Assembly (NCBI GenBank): GCA_045640565.1
Contig: JAZUFG010000037.1
Location: forward strand, 1 to 23,256
Direction of reading: 5' to 3'
Source of the DNA: RGIG3159 sp045640565
GTDB lineage: Bacteria; Bacillota; Clostridia; Oscillospirales; Oscillospiraceae
DNA length: 23,256 nucleotides
A program made the translations under genes and the position numbers. Below, in pieces: positions 22,008-23,256 of the stretch; position 1 is the first letter of the stretch, and each line of letters opens with the position of its first letter. The notes under the pieces are model-generated. The model worked only from the letters and a program-made list of their open reading frames with translations. It had not been told where the DNA came from and ran no database searches.

Positions 22008-22799
22008 ATGTTTGAAAAAGTAAATCCCGCACATCCCGATAAGATTGCCGACAGAATCGCCGGTGCCCTTGTTGATTTAGCTTACCAGAAATGCCGCGAT
22101 CCCAAAATTGCCGTTGAAGTTCTGATCGGCCACGGTGTTTGTCACATTATCTCCGAAAGCTCTGTGAAGCTTTCCAAAAAGGATATTGAGGCTGCTGTGA
22201 AAAGAATCGGCGGTAACCTTACTCTTGATTATGTTGAAGTATCTCAGGATGAGCATCTTGCCCAAAATCAAAAGGATGCTATCCGCTGCGGTGATAACGG
22301 AATCTTCAAGGGTATGCCCGTGACTGCTGAGCAAAAGAAGCTTTGCTTGATCGCGAAGAAAATCTATTCCGAATTTTCAACCGACGGCAAATATATTATC
22401 GATCACAACAAGCGGCTCGTTATTTGCCAGAGCAATGCAAAGGAAGAAGCTCTTCGGAGTCAATATCCTTCTGCAGAGATCAATCCTCTTGGTTTCTGGA
22501 CCGGCGGAACAGATGTGGATACCGGCGCAACCAACCGGAAATTGGGAAGTGATATGGCTGACAGTGCAACCGGCGGCGGCCTTCACGGAAAAGATCTTTC
22601 CAAGGCAGACGTGAGCATCAACATCTATGCATTCCTGAAGGCTCAGGAAACAAGGAAGCCTGTTCACATCTGTTGTGCGATCGGAGACGACACGATTGAC
22701 GGAAAGCCCTATTCTGAAATTGTTGAAATAGCCCGGGATTATATTAAAAACGTCGGCGGATTTGAAAAATTTGCCGAGTGGGGTCTTGTCACCGAATAA
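22008..22799 (+). CDS. Compact methionine adenosyltransferase (MetK-like)
   Basis: The 263-residue protein carries most active-site residues of S-adenosylmethionine synthetase: HPDKIAD (His9, Asp11, Lys12), CGDNGIF (Asp96), DGK (Lys128), TDVDTGATNRKLGSD (Asp171, Arg177, Lys178) and GGGLHGKDLSKAD (Lys195, Lys199, Asp201). Normal MetK has about 380-400 residues. Here the central region is shorter and the C-terminal end is missing, yet the frame is clean and ends after a plausible terminal helix, so it looks like a compact form rather than a broken gene. The SESVxEG block of normal MetK is reduced to MFEKVNPA. The ATG at 22008 follows AAAGGAAGG. Control by the S-box upstream strongly supports a role in making SAM. 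Whether a full-length MetK also exists in the genome is unknown. Confidence 0.9.
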   Translation: MFEKVNPAHPDKIADRIAGALVDLAYQKCRDPKIAVEVLIGHGVCHIISESSVKLSKKDIEAAVKRIGGNLTLDYVEVSQDEHLAQNQKDAIRCGDNGIFKGMPVTAEQKKLCLIAKKIYSEFSTDGKYIIDHNKRLVICQSNAKEEALRSQYPSAEINPLGFWTGGTDVDTGATNRKLGSDMADSATGGGLHGKDLSKADVSINIYAFLKAQETRKPVHICCAIGDDTIDGKPYSEIVEIARDYIKNVGGFEKFAEWGLVTE

Positions 22800-22832
22800 A
22801 AAGCTGGGATATCCCTATACGAATGTCTATTT

Positions 22833-22863
22833 ATCCTTCGCAGATTTCTGCGAAGGATTTTTC
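22833..22863 (+). terminator. Terminator of metK
   Basis: ATCCTTCGCAG (22833-22843) pairs perfectly with CTGCGAAGGAT (22848-22858), followed by a T-run. Confidence 0.9.
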
Positions 22864-22887
22864 TATGTAAAAGAATCAAAATAAAGG

Positions 22888-22916
22888 TTGACAGGATTTC
22901 TACCGCATGATAGAAT
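22888..22916 (+). promoter_or_regulatory. tRNA operon promoter
   Basis: A perfect TTGACA (22888-22893) and TAGAAT (22911-22916) are 17 bases apart, about 20 bases before the first tRNA. Confidence 0.88.
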
Positions 22917-22941
22917 ACGGGACACAGTTAGGAGCTTGCAC

Positions 22942-23017
22942 GGGCCTTTAGCTCAGCGGTCAGAGCCCCCGGCTCATAACCGGTTGGTCCAGGGTTCGAA
23001 TCCCCGAAGGCCCACCA
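22942..23017 (+). tRNA. tRNA with CAT anticodon (elongator Met or Ile2)
   Basis: GGGCCTT pairs with AAGGCCC as acceptor stem, the D-stem is GCTC/GAGC, the anticodon loop is CTCATAA, and the T-loop is TTCGAAT. The CCA end (23015-23017) is encoded. An A-C mismatch lies in the T-stem and a C-T at the top of the anticodon stem. A CAT anticodon can be elongator Met or, once modified to lysidine, Ile2. It does not look like an initiator: there is no GGG/CCC anticodon stem, and acceptor pair 1-72 is a normal G-C. Confidence 0.93.
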
Positions 23018-23024
23018 TCTATCT

Positions 23025-23100
<76 letters not shown>

Positions 23101-23105
23101 GAATG

Positions 23106-23140
23106 ACGCTCCGGAATTCTTGGAATTACGGAGCGTTTTT
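23106..23140 (+). terminator. Terminator of the tRNA operon
   Basis: ACGCTCCG pairs with CGGAGCGT, with an inner GAATTC/GAATT, and is followed by TTTTTCTTT. Confidence 0.9.
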
Positions 23141-23209
23141 CTTTATCCTGATGGATTTTGCACACAAAATGTTTGATTTTTGCCACTCCGTGTTTCCGCC
23201 TTTTCGTGT

Positions 23210-23253
23210 TTTCCCTTATTTTTTCCCTTACTGTGCAGAATTTGTTTCCCTTA
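23210..23253 (+). repeat. Three direct TTTCCCTTA repeats
   Basis: TTTCCCTTA occurs at 23210-23218, 23222-23230 and 23245-23253, just beyond the tRNA operon terminator. No gene is visible in the final 115 bases. The repeats could be integrase arm-type sites beside a tRNA or part of a gene reaching in from outside the window; the window ends too soon to tell. Confidence 0.45.
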
Positions 23254-23256
23254 TGG

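Overview
The window reads as a chromosomal segment of an anaerobic Bacillota, most likely a clostridial lineage. Three things point there. The L27 precursor begins with an N-terminal IQFF-A extension and lies beside the Prp protease that removes such extensions. A SAM-I (S-box) riboswitch precedes metK. The promoters are sigma-A-like and the terminators are hairpin plus U-run. Base composition and codon use look uniform, so most of the window appears to be native chromosome. The exception is the left edge, where an inverted duplication and a dispersed repeat sit.

Layout, left to right. 1-673 is a large, nearly palindromic inverted repeat carrying the 3' ends of two tail-to-tail PAP2 phosphatase genes; one runs off the window. 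From 5797 leftwards runs a minus-strand signalling operon: an RsbW-like kinase, a RelA/SpoT-type HD hydrolase, a STAS domain fused to an APH-type kinase, and an HD-GYP/REC/GGDEF protein, closed by a terminator near 1914-1944. Beyond it on the same strand lie a membrane protein with an HExxH motif and the complete PAP2 gene. From 5901 rightwards is a plus-strand pair (MocA/YgfJ-like nucleotidyltransferase and YqeB) known from selenium-dependent molybdenum hydroxylase systems. Then comes a minus-strand operon, 10767 to 7442: ApbE lipoprotein, NusG-II domain protein, a PLP enzyme of the methionine gamma-lyase/YnbB family, and a membrane-anchored cyclophilin.

The centre is the conserved plus-strand cluster rplU-prp-rpmA-obg, with a probable L21 leader. 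It is followed by a manganese (yybP-ykoY) riboswitch controlling a large P2-type cation ATPase. A membrane-bound XRE regulator (minus strand) has a perfect palindrome upstream of its promoter. Next is a minus-strand operon recD2-comF-mreB-small unknown gene. A divergent promoter starts a SAM-I riboswitch controlling an unusually short MetK. The window ends with two CCA-encoded tRNAs (CAT and Trp) and their own promoter and terminator.

The most interesting parts are the signalling operon, which joins partner-switching, (p)ppGpp-type and c-di-GMP-type domains in one transcription unit; the compact MetK; the inverted duplication with its sharply bounded diverged segment; and a structured repeat found at 325-417 and 10828-10920. 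All functional calls rest on reading motifs by eye. No database search was run.
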